DNA of 64,000 bases from Pseudarthrobacter raffinosi (GCF_023913735.1 NZ_JAMXBH010000024.1:1-64000), one strand, 5' to 3'. Positions 1 to 10,407 are shown, counted from the stretch's first letter. Notes: generated from the letters alone by a model not told the origin. Numbers and translations are program-made.

Positions 1-37
1 AACCGGATCGTCGGATGCCCACTGAAAAAGGTTGAGG

Positions 38-69
38 GGCCGGTTCGGGCGGCCATACCCGAACCGGCC
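38..69. terminator. Perfect hairpin, probable terminator
   Basis: Two perfect 12-base arms (GGCCGGTTCGGG at 38-49 and its complement at 58-69) enclose an 8-base loop. No T-run follows on the plus strand. It probably ends a gene lying before the window, or works in both directions. Confidence 0.6.
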
Positions 70-87
70 AATCAAATGGCGCTTAGT

Positions 88-180
88 TCAGCGCAGTCCT
101 AGGAAGTCCGCCACCGATCCCGTGCCGATAATCAGGTCCTGCAGCTCAATGAGCAGCTCATGTTCGGGCGAATTGGTCAT
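88..180 (-). pseudogene. Possible N-terminal remnant of a GAF/ANTAR-type regulator
   Basis: A 30-codon minus-strand reading frame runs from ATG at 180 to TGA at 88. Its start, with HELLIELQDLIIGTG followed by VADFL, resembles the first residues of actinobacterial GAF-ANTAR RNA-binding regulators, which often open with an LQDLLL..DFL segment. It stops abruptly after about 30 residues, so at best it is a broken gene end. The match is by eye only and the stretch is short. Confidence 0.25.
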
Positions 181-314
181 GTCCAAATCTAGGCCGAACC
201 CAGAGTGCTCACAAGCTAAGCGGCCGAAGCCCGGCGGTTCGGTTCTAAAAGATTTCTGTTAGAATCATGAATAATAACAATATTTTGTAAGTACTGAGTA
301 GCCGGGGAGTTCCC

Positions 315-1505
315 ATCAAAAACCCATATCGTCCCGGAGCGGCCAACACGCCCCTTTTTCTTGCGGGACGTGAAAGTCAGGAACGAATCCTGCGGGCAAT
401 ACTCAGGGGAGCCCCCGAGATCCCGGCCAACTATCGCATTACCGGGCTCCGGGGCGTGGGGAAGACAGTGTTGCTCAAGCATTTCGAAGAAGTGACGAAG
501 GGGGAGCTTAACTGGGCCGTCGGCAGGCTCCAGTTAGAGCCTCGACACAATCGTGAAGACGCCATCGTCGGGGTGCTCCATGACCTTCTCTTGGACGTTC
601 AGGCCCAAGTATCACGGACTGAAAGTCTTCGCCAGAAGACGGAGGCCGTCATTAGTGGTGCGCGATCGCTGGCGACCATGACATTTGAAGATGTCACCGT
701 CTCTTTGGGCGGCTCAGCCAACTCCAAGGAATCCAACCTTGCATCAGACCTTCTGGAAACGGCTCGCATCGCGGTGAAGTCCGGGAGGGCCGGCCTTGTC
801 CTGATGCTCGACGAGGCGCAGGTACTCGTGGACGACAAGGATCGGGACGGGCAGCATCCGCTGTCGCTGCTCATCGCCGCGGTCAACACACTCCAGGAGC
901 AGCAGGTGCCTGTTGCCCTCGTGCTTTGTGGACTGCCGACTTTGATCGCGAACCTGCTCAAGGCTCGAACGTATAGCGAGCGGATGTTCCGCGGGGAAGA
1001 GGTAGGGCGCCTGACGCGGGACCAGACGCGTGAAGCGTTCCTTCGTCCGCTGGATGGCACCGGCAAAGAGGCCAGCGAAGACCTTCTGAGTGCCGTGATG
1101 GACGACGTGGAAGGGTATCCGTACTTCGTGCAGCTGTGGGGTGCGGAGCTCTGGGATGATGCGGTCGACACATCATCGAACGTCCTGACCCTTGACCTGC
1201 TGAAAGGTCTCCGCGAGGCGATCTTCAAACGCCTGGACCACGATTTCTACTCTCCCCGGCTCGACTCCTTAACCCCTGCCGAGCAGGACCTCCTCCTGCT
1301 CACCGGCGACTGCGACTATCCGCCGCTGCGGACGGCTGACATACACAACGTCACTTCCCGCAAACAAGGCAACGTCAACGTCCTGATGGGCAGGCTGGCG
1401 GACCAGGGAGTGGTCTATCGGCTGCAAAAGGGCCTCTACGAATACACGGCCCCCAAGTTTCACGAGTACCTGATTCGGCGCAAGTCCCGTTCGATCTGGA
1501 CATAA
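315..1505 (+). CDS. ORC/STAND-like AAA ATPase with non-standard start
   Basis: The frame reads NPYRPGAANTPLFLAGRE, an opening typical of this ATPase family, then Walker A (GLRGVGKT, about residues 44-51) and Walker B (LVLMLDEAQ). The C-terminus looks like a winged helix. Coding similarity begins at about base 312, but no ATG, GTG or TTG exists in frame between the TAA at 288-290 and a GTG at 456, and that GTG lies inside Walker A. A good Shine-Dalgarno GGGGAG (304-309) sits five bases before ATC at 315, so initiation at ATC or loss of the original start by mutation are the two readings. From 315 the product is 396 residues. Such ATPases are common in actinobacterial accessory regions; the substrate is unknown. 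It converges on the next gene. Confidence 0.7.
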   Translation: MKNPYRPGAANTPLFLAGRESQERILRAILRGAPEIPANYRITGLRGVGKTVLLKHFEEVTKGELNWAVGRLQLEPRHNREDAIVGVLHDLLLDVQAQVSRTESLRQKTEAVISGARSLATMTFEDVTVSLGGSANSKESNLASDLLETARIAVKSGRAGLVLMLDEAQVLVDDKDRDGQHPLSLLIAAVNTLQEQQVPVALVLCGLPTLIANLLKARTYSERMFRGEEVGRLTRDQTREAFLRPLDGTGKEASEDLLSAVMDDVEGYPYFVQLWGAELWDDAVDTSSNVLTLDLLKGLREAIFKRLDHDFYSPRLDSLTPAEQDLLLLTGDCDYPPLRTADIHNVTSRKQGNVNVLMGRLADQGVVYRLQKGLYEYTAPKFHEYLIRRKSRSIWT

Positions 1506-1533
1506 CGACACTCCGCACAGTGCGCCTTTTAAC

Positions 1534-1749
1534 CTACCCGGCCACATGCGGGGCCGCCACTTTGATGATCTCCAGAGCGTCCGGGTCCAGCAGCTTCCGC
1601 GTGCCGGTCCTCGCGTCCAGGATCCAGATCAGTTCCAGTGAACGTACGACGTCGGTCACCCGGCCTTTGTGGAAGAGCTTGCCGTTGTGCCACGCCTCGA
1701 TGTGGTCGCCGAGTTGGATTCGTTCCGTCTGCACCTTGTCAGTGATCAT
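1534..1749 (-). CDS. Small conserved hypothetical protein (71 aa)
   Basis: The start is set at ATG 1749 because AGGGGG lies six bases before it; the open frame extends to 1848 but has no ribosome site there. The product (MITDKVQTERIQLGD...) is a compact all-beta-looking domain with a GDHIEAWHNGKLFHKGRV segment, the kind of small protein I recall next to Arthrobacter genes without an assigned function. It has no signal peptide or membrane helix. It converges with the ATPase gene and is divergent from the PEP synthase regulator. Function unknown. Confidence 0.55.
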   Translation of the reverse strand: MITDKVQTERIQLGDHIEAWHNGKLFHKGRVTDVVRSLELIWILDARTGTRKLLDPDALEIIKVAAPHVAG

Positions 1750-1831
1750 GCTGTGCCCCCTGCTGGTTGTCCCCGTAAGCCCAGCATGCCCCGGCCAGGT
1801 TGCCGCAGTGTTTCTGCCGGGTAAAAGCCCG

Positions 1832-1855
1832 GGTTTCGACAAGCTCAACCACCGG
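1832..1855 (-). repeat. REP-like palindromic repeat unit
   Basis: GGTTTCGACAAGCTCAACC plus ACCGG is an inverted copy of the dispersed unit GGTGGTTGAGCCTGTCGAAA seen elsewhere in the window. It lies just before the ribosome site of the regulator gene at 1872. Confidence 0.7.
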
Positions 1856-1871
1856 ATGGTGGAATGCCTTC

Positions 1872-2690
1872 ATGACCAATGACGAGATTCGGCCTGTCTA
1901 CTTCCTTTCGGACAGCACCGGCATCACCGCGGAAACGCTCGGCAACACCTTGTTGACGCAGTTCCCCGCGAACAACTTTGACCGCATTACGATCCCGTTC
2001 ATTACCACCGCCGAACAGGCCAGAACCGTGGTGGGCACCATCGACAAACTGGTCGCCACCGGCCCGCGGCCCATCGTCTTTTCCACAGCCGTCAGCAGCG
2101 ACATCAGACAGGCCATTGCAACGTGCCAAGGGATAATAGTGGATCTCATCGGGACGCATGTGGGACAGCTGGAGGAAGCCCTCGGCTCCCCGGCCAGCGC
2201 TGAACCCGGCAGGGCCCACGGCCTCGGCAACGCGGAGCGGTATCAATCCCGGATGGCCGCCGTCGAGTACGCCATGGAACACGACGACGGCCAGAGCCTG
2301 CGGGCGCTGGAAAAGGCGCAGGTCATCCTGGTGGCACCGTCCCGCTGCGGAAAAACGCCCACCACCATGTACCTGGCGCTGCAGCACGGCATCTTCGCCG
2401 CGAACTTCCCGCTGGTGGACGAGGATTTTCAACGGGAAGGGCTGCCCAAGCCGCTGCGGCCTTTTGTTGAGAAGTGTTTCGGACTGTCCTCCAACCCCCT
2501 GCGGCTGAGCCAGATCCGCACTGAGCGGCGCCGCGGCTCACCCTACGCGTCGCTACGGCAGTGCGGCTTCGAGCTGCGCAGTGCCGAGCAGTTGTACGTC
2601 TCCCACCGGATCCCGTACTTGAATTCGGCGACGGTGTCCGTGGAGGAAATGGCGGCCACCATCCTGCAGCGGATGAACCTCAAACATTAG
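1872..2690 (+). CDS. ppsR: PEP synthase regulatory protein (kinase/pyrophosphorylase, DUF299)
   Basis: The 272-residue product starts MTNDEIRPVYFLSDSTGITAE, the family signature, and contains the P-loop-like APSRCGKTPTTMYLA (about residues 154-168) and the conserved end SAEQLYVSHRIPYLNS. Family members inactivate PEP synthase by ADP-dependent phosphorylation of a threonine beside the catalytic histidine and reactivate it by phosphate-dependent dephosphorylation. The adjacent downstream gene encodes PEP synthase, which fixes the likely partner. ATG 1872 is chosen because GGTGGA lies upstream and the family starts here; the longer frame from 1800 reads through a palindromic repeat. Confidence 0.92.
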   Translation: MTNDEIRPVYFLSDSTGITAETLGNTLLTQFPANNFDRITIPFITTAEQARTVVGTIDKLVATGPRPIVFSTAVSSDIRQAIATCQGIIVDLIGTHVGQLEEALGSPASAEPGRAHGLGNAERYQSRMAAVEYAMEHDDGQSLRALEKAQVILVAPSRCGKTPTTMYLALQHGIFAANFPLVDEDFQREGLPKPLRPFVEKCFGLSSNPLRLSQIRTERRRGSPYASLRQCGFELRSAEQLYVSHRIPYLNSATVSVEEMAATILQRMNLKH

Positions 2691-2746
2691 GGAAAAATTT
2701 CACAAGCCCCGTGTGGCGCACATCATGTTGGAAAGAACGCTCCGGA

Positions 2747-2764
2747 CCTGTCACTGTAGACAGG
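2747..2764. promoter_or_regulatory. Small dyad in the ppsA leader
   Basis: CCTGTC and GACAGG form a perfect six-base inverted repeat around ACTGTA, 80 bases before ppsA. It could be an operator or part of a leader hairpin; no matching regulator is identified. Confidence 0.3.
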
Positions 2765-2843
2765 ATCCGCGCCCACCAACCGGCCACAGCCGCGAGCGGG
2801 CGGCGCCCCGGCATGCCATCATCCCTGCAAAGGAGCAGCAATT

Positions 2844-5243
2844 ATGACAACAGACATCCTGTGGTTCTCAGAACTCGGACTCAAGGACCTGGACCGGGTA
2901 GGGGGCAAGAACGCCTCCCTCGGTGAGATGGTGCAGAACCTCACCTCCGCCGGCGTCCAGGTCCCTGACGGCTTTGCCACGACGGCGGACGCCTACCGCA
3001 GCTTCCTGGCTGATTCGGGCCTGGACCAGAAGATCGCGGACCGGCTTGTGGGACTGGACACCGATGACGTGACGGCCCTGGCAGCTGCGGGCAAGGAGAT
3101 CCGGGCGCTGATGCGCGAGACGCCCTTCCTGCAGGACTTCGAGGCGCAGATCCGGAACGCCTACCAGCAGCTGGTGGACAAGCACGCGGGCTCCGAGGAC
3201 CTCTCCTGGGCCGTCCGTTCCAGCGCCACGGCGGAAGACCTCCCGGATGCCTCCTTCGCCGGGCAGCAGGAAACCTTCCTGAACGTCCGCGGCATCGAGA
3301 ACATCCTGATCGCCATCAAGGACGTGTTCGCGTCCCTCTACAACGACCGGGCCATCGCCTACCGCGTGCACCACAAGTTTGAACACGCCGAGGTGGCACT
3401 CTCGGCGGGCATCCAGCGGATGGTGCGCTCCGACGTCGGGGCCTCCGGCGTGATGTTCACCATGGACACCGAGTCCGGGTTCCAGGACGCCGTGTTCGTC
3501 ACGTCCTCCTACGGCCTGGGCGAGGCCGTGGTCCAGGGCGCCGTGAACCCTGATGAGTTCTACGTCTACAAGCCCGCGCTGCAGGCCGGGCGGCCCGCCA
3601 TCCTCAAGCGCGGACTGGGCGAGAAGGCCCTCCAGATGACCTACACCAACAGCCAGGAGATCGGCCGGACCATCGACTTCGTGCCGGTCGAGGCCTCCTT
3701 GCGGAGCCGCTTCAGCCTCAGCGACGCCGACGTCGAGCAGCTCGCCCGGCACGCCGTCGCCATCGAGAACCACTACGGCCGTCCCATGGACATCGAATGG
3801 GGCAAGGACGGGACCGACGGCGGCCTGTACATCCTGCAGGCACGCCCGGAGACGGTGCAGTCCCGCCGGGCCGCCGGCAGCCTCAGCCGTTTCCGCCTCA
3901 ACGCGACCGGCCGGGTCCTGGCCGAGGGCCGCGCGATCGGCCAGCGCATCGGTGCCGGCAGCGTCCGCATCCTCACATCGATCGACCAGATGGCCGCCTT
4001 CAAGACCGGCGATGTCCTCGTCGCGGACATGACCGACCCGGACTGGGAACCGATCATGAAGCGCGCCTCGGCCATCGTCACCAACCGCGGCGGACGCACC
4101 TGCCACGCGGCCATCATCGCCCGCGAACTGGGGATCCCCGCCGTCGTCGGCACCGGAAGTGCGACGGATTCCCTTACCGACGGCCTCGAGGTGACCGTCT
4201 CCTGCGCCGACGGCGAGACCGGCACCATCTACGAAGGCCTCCTGGACTTCAGCGTCGAGGAAACCGCCATCACCGAGCTTCCGGAGGCCCCGGTCAAGGT
4301 CATGATGAACGTCGGAACCCCGGAGCAGGCGTTCACTTTCGCCCAGCTACCGAACCACGGCGTGGGCCTGGCCCGGCTGGAATTCATCATCAACCGCCAG
4401 ATCGGCATCCACCCCAAGGCGCTCCTGAACCTGGACAGCCAGCCGGCGGACGTGGCCGCGGAAATCCGGGAACGGATTGCCGCGTACAGCAGCCCGCGCG
4501 ACTACTACATCAAGCGCCTGGCCGAAGGGGTGTCCACCATCGCGGCGGCTTTCGCGCCGGAGCCGGTGATTGTGCGCATGTCCGACTTCAAGTCCAACGA
4601 GTACGCCAACCTCATCGGCGGACCGGCCTACGAGCCGCACGAAGAGAACCCGATGCTCGGCTTCCGCGGCGCCTCCCGGTACCTGGAGCCGTCCTTCCGG
4701 GACTGCTTCGACCTCGAGTGCGAGGCCCTGTCCTTCGTCCGCAACGAGATGGGGCTGACCAACGTCAAGCTGATGATCCCGTTCGTGCGGACCCTGGACG
4801 AGGCCCGCGGCGTGATCGAGCTGCTGGCGGAGAACGGCCTGGTCCGTGGCGAGAACGGCCTCGAGGTGATCATGATGTGTGAGATCCCCTCCAACGCGCT
4901 GCTCGCCGACGAATTCCTGGACTACTTCGACGGCTTCTCCATCGGCTCCAACGACATGACCCAGCTGGCCCTGGGCCTGGACCGGGATTCCGCGATTGTC
5001 TCGGGCGGCTTCGACGAACGCGATCCTGCCGTCAAGAAGCTCCTGAGCATGGCCATCAAGGCCTGCAAGGCGCGCGGCAAGTATGTCGGCATCTGCGGCC
5101 AGGGTCCCAGCGACCACGCCGACTTCGCCGAGTGGCTGGTCGGGGAGGGCATCGATTCCGTCTCCCTGAACCCCGACACCGTGGTGGACACCTGGCTCCG
5201 GCTCGCCGGCACCCCGGTGATTGAGCCTGTCGAAATCCGGTAA
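2844..5243 (+). CDS. ppsA: Phosphoenolpyruvate synthase (pyruvate, water dikinase)
   Basis: The 799-residue product has the full domain set: N-terminal ATP-grasp-like nucleotide-binding domain (VGGKNASLGEM near residue 20, SWAVRSSATAEDLPDASFAG near 128), the phosphohistidine domain with TNRGGRTCHAAIIARELG near residue 413-430, and the C-terminal PEP-binding barrel ending GICGQGPSDHADFAEWLV. It converts pyruvate, ATP and water to PEP, AMP and phosphate, for gluconeogenic growth. AAAGGAG lies before ATG 2844. The regulator immediately upstream supports this assignment over PPDK. Oddity: the last residues (PVIEPVEIR) are encoded by a palindromic repeat element, which extends or replaces the native C-terminus. 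Confidence 0.95.
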   Translation: MTTDILWFSELGLKDLDRVGGKNASLGEMVQNLTSAGVQVPDGFATTADAYRSFLADSGLDQKIADRLVGLDTDDVTALAAAGKEIRALMRETPFLQDFEAQIRNAYQQLVDKHAGSEDLSWAVRSSATAEDLPDASFAGQQETFLNVRGIENILIAIKDVFASLYNDRAIAYRVHHKFEHAEVALSAGIQRMVRSDVGASGVMFTMDTESGFQDAVFVTSSYGLGEAVVQGAVNPDEFYVYKPALQAGRPAILKRGLGEKALQMTYTNSQEIGRTIDFVPVEASLRSRFSLSDADVEQLARHAVAIENHYGRPMDIEWGKDGTDGGLYILQARPETVQSRRAAGSLSRFRLNATGRVLAEGRAIGQRIGAGSVRILTSIDQMAAFKTGDVLVADMTDPDWEPIMKRASAIVTNRGGRTCHAAIIARELGIPAVVGTGSATDSLTDGLEVTVSCADGETGTIYEGLLDFSVEETAITELPEAPVKVMMNVGTPEQAFTFAQLPNHGVGLARLEFIINRQIGIHPKALLNLDSQPADVAAEIRERIAAYSSPRDYYIKRLAEGVSTIAAAFAPEPVIVRMSDFKSNEYANLIGGPAYEPHEENPMLGFRGASRYLEPSFRDCFDLECEALSFVRNEMGLTNVKLMIPFVRTLDEARGVIELLAENGLVRGENGLEVIMMCEIPSNALLADEFLDYFDGFSIGSNDMTQLALGLDRDSAIVSGGFDERDPAVKKLLSMAIKACKARGKYVGICGQGPSDHADFAEWLVGEGIDSVSLNPDTVVDTWLRLAGTPVIEPVEIR
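5214..5240 (+). repeat. REP-like unit forming the 3' end of ppsA
   Basis: CCGGTGATTGAGCCTGTCG then AAATCCGG matches the dispersed repeat; an almost identical unit follows hipA at 22400. Here it is in frame and encodes the final residues of PEP synthase. Confidence 0.8.
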
Positions 5244-5255
5244 CTAGCGCGAACT

Positions 5256-5302
5256 GAACGGACGACGCCGGCACCCGGGTTGGGTGCCGACGTCGTCCGT
5301 TC
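5256..5302. terminator. Long near-perfect hairpin after ppsA (dispersed terminator family)
   Basis: Two 21-base arms (5256-5276 and 5282-5302) with one mismatch and loop GGGTT. Closely related hairpins lie at 19842-19887 and 22634-22680, so this looks like a mobile or copied terminator rather than a local one. Confidence 0.8.
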
Positions 5303-5324
5303 CCGGTGGTCGAGGATGTACTCC

Positions 5325-5427
5325 TCGACACGGAAGCGGCTTGTCGCTGCGCATATTCCGTGGCGCTATCTGAATATCACCGGCGCCAGGAAATATGCGG
5401 GTCACGGTCGGGTTTGCGCGTCGAAAA
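5325..5427. repeat. 19-bp iterated dyad array, copy T1
   Basis: Three direct 19-bp units run without gap at 5371, 5390 and 5409 (for example GAAATATGCGGGTCACGGT). To the left are two inverted units whose cores start at 5325 and 5344, also 19 bases apart. The same design occurs five more times in the window. The direct units overlap the 3' end of the AbiEi/DUF559 fragment. Confidence 0.75.
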
Positions 5428-5622
5428 CCGCAGAACGCGTACGACGGCGGGGTGCGCCGGCCGCTGCCATTTTGCGTTCCAGCTTCCCGGGTTCCATCAG
5501 ATCGGCCGAGTCCCACCTCACCACGTTGAACCCCGTGGCCTGGATTCTGTTCTCGCGCTTCGTTTCCTCCGCCACTGACTGCGACGCGGTCCGGCCCTGG
5601 AGGAACTCCGGTTTGATGTATC
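5402..5622 (-). pseudogene. 3' fragment of AbiEi/DUF559-type gene
   Basis: About 73 codons ending at the TGA at 5402 match the C-terminus of the intact protein at 26482-27456, including KRENRIQATGFNVVRW and the tail RRRTRSAVFDAQTRP. The rest of the gene is absent; upstream, the sequence switches to an aconitase fragment in another frame. This is a recombination scar. Confidence 0.8.
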
Positions 5623-5838
5623 CCGGCCTTCGAGAACCACAGACCGAAGCGGCGGGAGGGGGAGGGGAGAAAATCATGGTCCTCCGCGTTCCTGCGGTCG
5701 GCCTGCAAAACGTTGTGGTTGACGTACTGCACGGACAGTTCGGTGTGTGCGCGGCCGAGTCCCAGCGCCTCGAGCTCAAGCATGACATGGGTTCCGGTCG
5801 CGTCCTGGGTGCGGGAAAGCTGTCTTGGCTCTGATTTG
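5623..5838 (-). pseudogene. Aconitase N-terminal fragment
   Basis: Read on the minus strand, the frame gives QLSRTQDATGTHVMLELEA, then GLGRAHTELSVQYVNHNVLQ and ADRRNAEDHDFL. This matches the N-terminal region of the aconitases that carry TQDATG...LQFEALG...YVDHN.LQ...N.DDH. It breaks off at the junction with the AbiEi/DUF559 fragment and lacks the iron-sulfur cysteines, so it cannot be active. The family match is from memory of conserved motifs. Confidence 0.6.
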
Positions 5839-5863
5839 TCCGTAGTTCCGCCGGACGTGAATC

Positions 5864-6280
5864 TTAGTCCGAGCGGTTGTGGCCGCCGGTTTCATCGCGG
5901 TGCGCCTGCTGTGGGGTGTCCGCGTCCAGGGACTCATGCGAGGCCGGTCCGCCTATGCCGTAGAAGTCGCTTTCTGGTGGCGCGTAGGCCTTCGGGTGGT
6001 CGCGTTTCGGGGTGCCGGATGCCGCCCCGTCCTTGGGCCGTGTGGTGTCGTGCGCGGGTGCGCCGGTGATTTCTTCCTTCGTTTTCTTCCCCGCCTGGCT
6101 TGCCTGTTCCTGAACTTCAGGTGTGTTCCTGGCGGTGTCGGAGACTTTGTCCCTGTGTGTCGGGCCCTCCCGGAAACCGCGGACTTTTAGTTTGAGTTTC
6201 TCGTAGCTGTCCCTGCCTGCCCGGGTGCCAAGGACATAGCCGACTGCTATACCTGATACGAATACGAGCTTATTTTTCAT
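5864..6280 (-). CDS. YtxH-like membrane-anchored protein
   Basis: The 138-residue product starts MKNKLVFVSGIAVGYVLGTRAG, one hydrophobic helix followed by the GxRAGRxxYEKL motif of YtxH-type proteins. The remainder is a hydrophilic, low-complexity tail rich in charged residues, Pro and Gly. ATG 6280 is preceded by AGGAG; the longer frame has no support. YtxH proteins are general-stress envelope proteins of unclear mechanism. It follows the FabH-like gene on the same strand after 106 bases. Confidence 0.7.
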   Translation of the reverse strand: MKNKLVFVSGIAVGYVLGTRAGRDSYEKLKLKVRGFREGPTHRDKVSDTARNTPEVQEQASQAGKKTKEEITGAPAHDTTRPKDGAASGTPKRDHPKAYAPPESDFYGIGGPASHESLDADTPQQAHRDETGGHNRSD

Positions 6281-6386
6281 TTCGGTGCTCCTGCTTCTTT
6301 TCGGTGACAGAGCGTATTTAGGTTTCGGTACTTCGTTCGCGGCCCCGTAAGTGCCGATGGTCGTGCCCCGGCACCGCGCGAGGCGG

Positions 6387-7406
6387 TCAGGAGAGGGCCG
6401 GGTCACCTGCCGGGAGAATAGCTGCGGTGTTCCGGGGGGTGCGGATGACCTGGCCGGCGAAGGCAAAACCGCCGCCGAATCCGAAGAGCAGGGCGGGGCT
6501 GTCCGGGGGGACTTCCCCGGTGCGGACGAGTTTGGCCAGTGCGATCGGGATGCTGGCTGATGAGGTGTTTCCGGAGTGGATCACGTCGCGGGCGGTGATT
6601 GCCCGGGGGATACCCAGCTGGTCGGCGAGGGGTTCGATGATGCGCAGATTCGCCTGGTGCGGAATGAACGCGGCGAGGTCCTCGGGGCGGATTCCCGCCA
6701 GTTCGCAGGTCCGGCGTGCCAGTTGCGCTGCCTGTGTGATTGCCCAGCGGTAGACGGTGAGGCCCTCCTGTTCCAGGTGCAGGGAAGGCTCTTCGATTCT
6801 GACTGCCTGTGCGAGGGCCGGTACTGAGCCCCAGTGGACGGGCCCGACCCCGGGTTCGTCGGTGGCAGTCAGGAGTGCCGCGCCGGCACCGTCTCCGACC
6901 AGGACGCAGGTGCTCCGGTCGGCCCAGTCGGTGAAGTCGCTGAGTTTTTCCGCTCCGATGACTAGGGCTGTGGTCGCGGACCCGGCCCTGATTGCCTGAT
7001 CGGCGATGGCCATCGCATGGGTGAAGCCGGAACAGGCGGCGTTGACGTCGAAAACGGCTGGCGAGGCGGCGCCGATGCTGGCCGAGACCCGGCCTGCGGT
7101 GCTGGGGGAGCGGTCCTTGGCCGTGACGGTGGCAACGATGATCAGGTCCAGGTCCCGGGCGTCCATCCCGGCGTTCTGAAGGGCGTCCTGTCCGGCTCGG
7201 ATGGCCATGTCGGCTACGGATTCGGTGTCGGCAATGTGGCGCGATTCGATGCCGACTCTGCTGCGGATCCATTCGTCACTGGTGTCCACCATCAGGCTCA
7301 GCTCACTGTTGGTGAGGATCCTGGCCGGTTGGTAGGATCCGACGCCGACGACACGGGATCCGCGGACGAGAGCATCCGGCAGGCTGCGGGGCGGGGACGG
7401 GTTCAT
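6387..7406 (-). CDS. Beta-ketoacyl-ACP synthase III (FabH-like)
   Basis: The 339-residue protein has the thiolase-fold triad of FabH: Cys in NAACSGFTH (near residue 123), His in FIPHQANLRI and Asn in HSGNTSSASIPIAL. The opening GVGSYQPARILTN and the TSDEWIRSRVGIESRHIAD motif are typical. It would condense an acyl-CoA starter with malonyl-ACP. ATG 7406 has AGGAG upstream. Its place behind ctaD and away from other fatty-acid genes suggests an accessory paralogue with a special starter unit, which is inference. Confidence 0.88.
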   Translation of the reverse strand: MNPSPPRSLPDALVRGSRVVGVGSYQPARILTNSELSLMVDTSDEWIRSRVGIESRHIADTESVADMAIRAGQDALQNAGMDARDLDLIIVATVTAKDRSPSTAGRVSASIGAASPAVFDVNAACSGFTHAMAIADQAIRAGSATTALVIGAEKLSDFTDWADRSTCVLVGDGAGAALLTATDEPGVGPVHWGSVPALAQAVRIEEPSLHLEQEGLTVYRWAITQAAQLARRTCELAGIRPEDLAAFIPHQANLRIIEPLADQLGIPRAITARDVIHSGNTSSASIPIALAKLVRTGEVPPDSPALLFGFGGGFAFAGQVIRTPRNTAAILPAGDPALS

Positions 7407-7645
7407 GGGGGGCTCCTGGTCTGGGTGCGGTATGGCATGACGGGGCCCGTCAGCGCGGGGTGGGTGGGGACGTGTTCGGCGCCGGCATGCCCCCCGGGGA
7501 GGGGGGAATTGAGGTGATCGATGCGGGCCGTGAGCCGGATGAGTTCTTGGTGTATTGGTGGCCAGGCCGCCCCCGCGCACGGGTGGCGTCCCGGGCCGGT
7601 GGACCGGACCGGGCTTCGTTGTCGGTCCCTGCGACGGGACGGGGC

Positions 7646-7885
7646 TTACAGGTCGCGTACCGCATCGCGGTTTCCCGGGGTTGGGGCGATCCTGGGCCGG
7701 CGGAGCGTGTCGAAGAGTTCAGGCAAGTCCATGTTGGCAGCCGCCGCGACCTCTTCCGGGGGTATCTGGGCCGCCATGGCCGTGCACAGGGCATGCACGA
7801 GGGCTTCATGGGCCTGGTCGATCTGCACCTGGAGCATTTCCAGTTCGGCGGACGCGGCCCAGATGCTGGTCAGGTACCGGTCCAT
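7646..7885 (-). CDS. Small hypothetical protein (79 aa)
   Basis: The frame from ATG 7885 has AGGA upstream and lies between ctaD and fabH in the same direction. The product has a helical N-terminal half (MDRYLTSIWAASAELEMLQV) and a possible helix-turn-helix around IPPEEVAAAANMDLPELF. No family is recognised. Its codon use fits its neighbours, which is the main support for it being real. Confidence 0.5.
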   Translation of the reverse strand: MDRYLTSIWAASAELEMLQVQIDQAHEALVHALCTAMAAQIPPEEVAAAANMDLPELFDTLRRPRIAPTPGNRDAVRDL

Positions 7886-7933
7886 GATGGTCCTGCTTTC
7901 CGTGAGGGGCGGACTGTAAGGAGCGCGGCGAGG

Positions 7934-9669
<1,736 letters not shown>

Positions 9670-9673
<4 letters not shown>

Positions 9674-10407
9674 GACGGGACCTTATGATCGGTGTTCCTG
9701 GTGGACAAGGGTGTGTTGAAGGCCGGTACATCCGGGGCCCGGGCAGGTTTGCGGGCCAGGAGGACGCAGTCCAAGGCGGGGCGCCGGTCCCCGGGAACGG
9801 GCCGGGAGTGGGTCTCGGCTGATTCGACTTCCAGGCCGGACCGCCGAGCCCACGCGGCGACTTCGGTGCTGCCATGCAGCATGGATTGGTCCCGCGGGCC
9901 TGTGGTGCCTTCGCGCGGGTCTTCCGGATCATGGCCGATGAAGAGGAAGATTCCCCCGGGGGCGAGGGCCAGGGCGGCGCGGGCGATGACCCGTTCGAGG
10001 TCCGGTCCGGGCAGGTCCAGGAAGGCGGCCAGGACCAGGTCCAGGCTCGCCGGGTCCTGAGTGTGCACCGTTACTTCGGCGACTGTCCAGGTGACCAGGC
10101 CGGTGACTCCTTCGGCGAAGGCACGCTCCCGCCCGAGGGCCAGGGCTTCTGCGGAAAAGTCCAGGGCCTGGACGTGCCAGCCGCGCCCGGCCAGCCAGAC
10201 CGCGTGCCGGCCGTCCCCGGACCCGAGGTCCAGTGCCCGCCCGGGCGTGAGCCCGTTCAGTGCTGAGCGCACAGTCGAGCTGGCGGGGGACCAGCCATAG
10301 GCGGCGCTGGCGTACCACCGGTCCCAGGCTTGCGCGTCCGCGGGGTACCCGGTTCCGCCGGGTCTGGAGTGCTTCCACGCCGGCAGCGGCATGCCGTCCA
10401 CGCTCAT
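9670..10407 (-). CDS. Class I SAM-dependent methyltransferase
   Basis: The 245-residue protein has motif I ALDLGSGDGRHAVWLAGRG (near residue 55) followed by VQALDFSAEALALGRERA, the nucleotide-fold methyltransferase core, and resembles TehB-type enzymes. ATG 10407 is chosen because AGGAG precedes it and it overlaps the upstream stop (ATGA); it also overlaps the ctaD start by four bases. The substrate is unknown. Co-translation with sulP and ctaD suggests a stress or detoxification role, but the sequence does not show which. Confidence 0.8.

Noticed and set aside
32..262. 76-codon plus-strand frame
   Set aside because: Runs through a terminator hairpin and has no start signal.
2868..4106. 412-codon minus-strand frame
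   Set aside because: Shadow of ppsA, which has full catalytic motifs.
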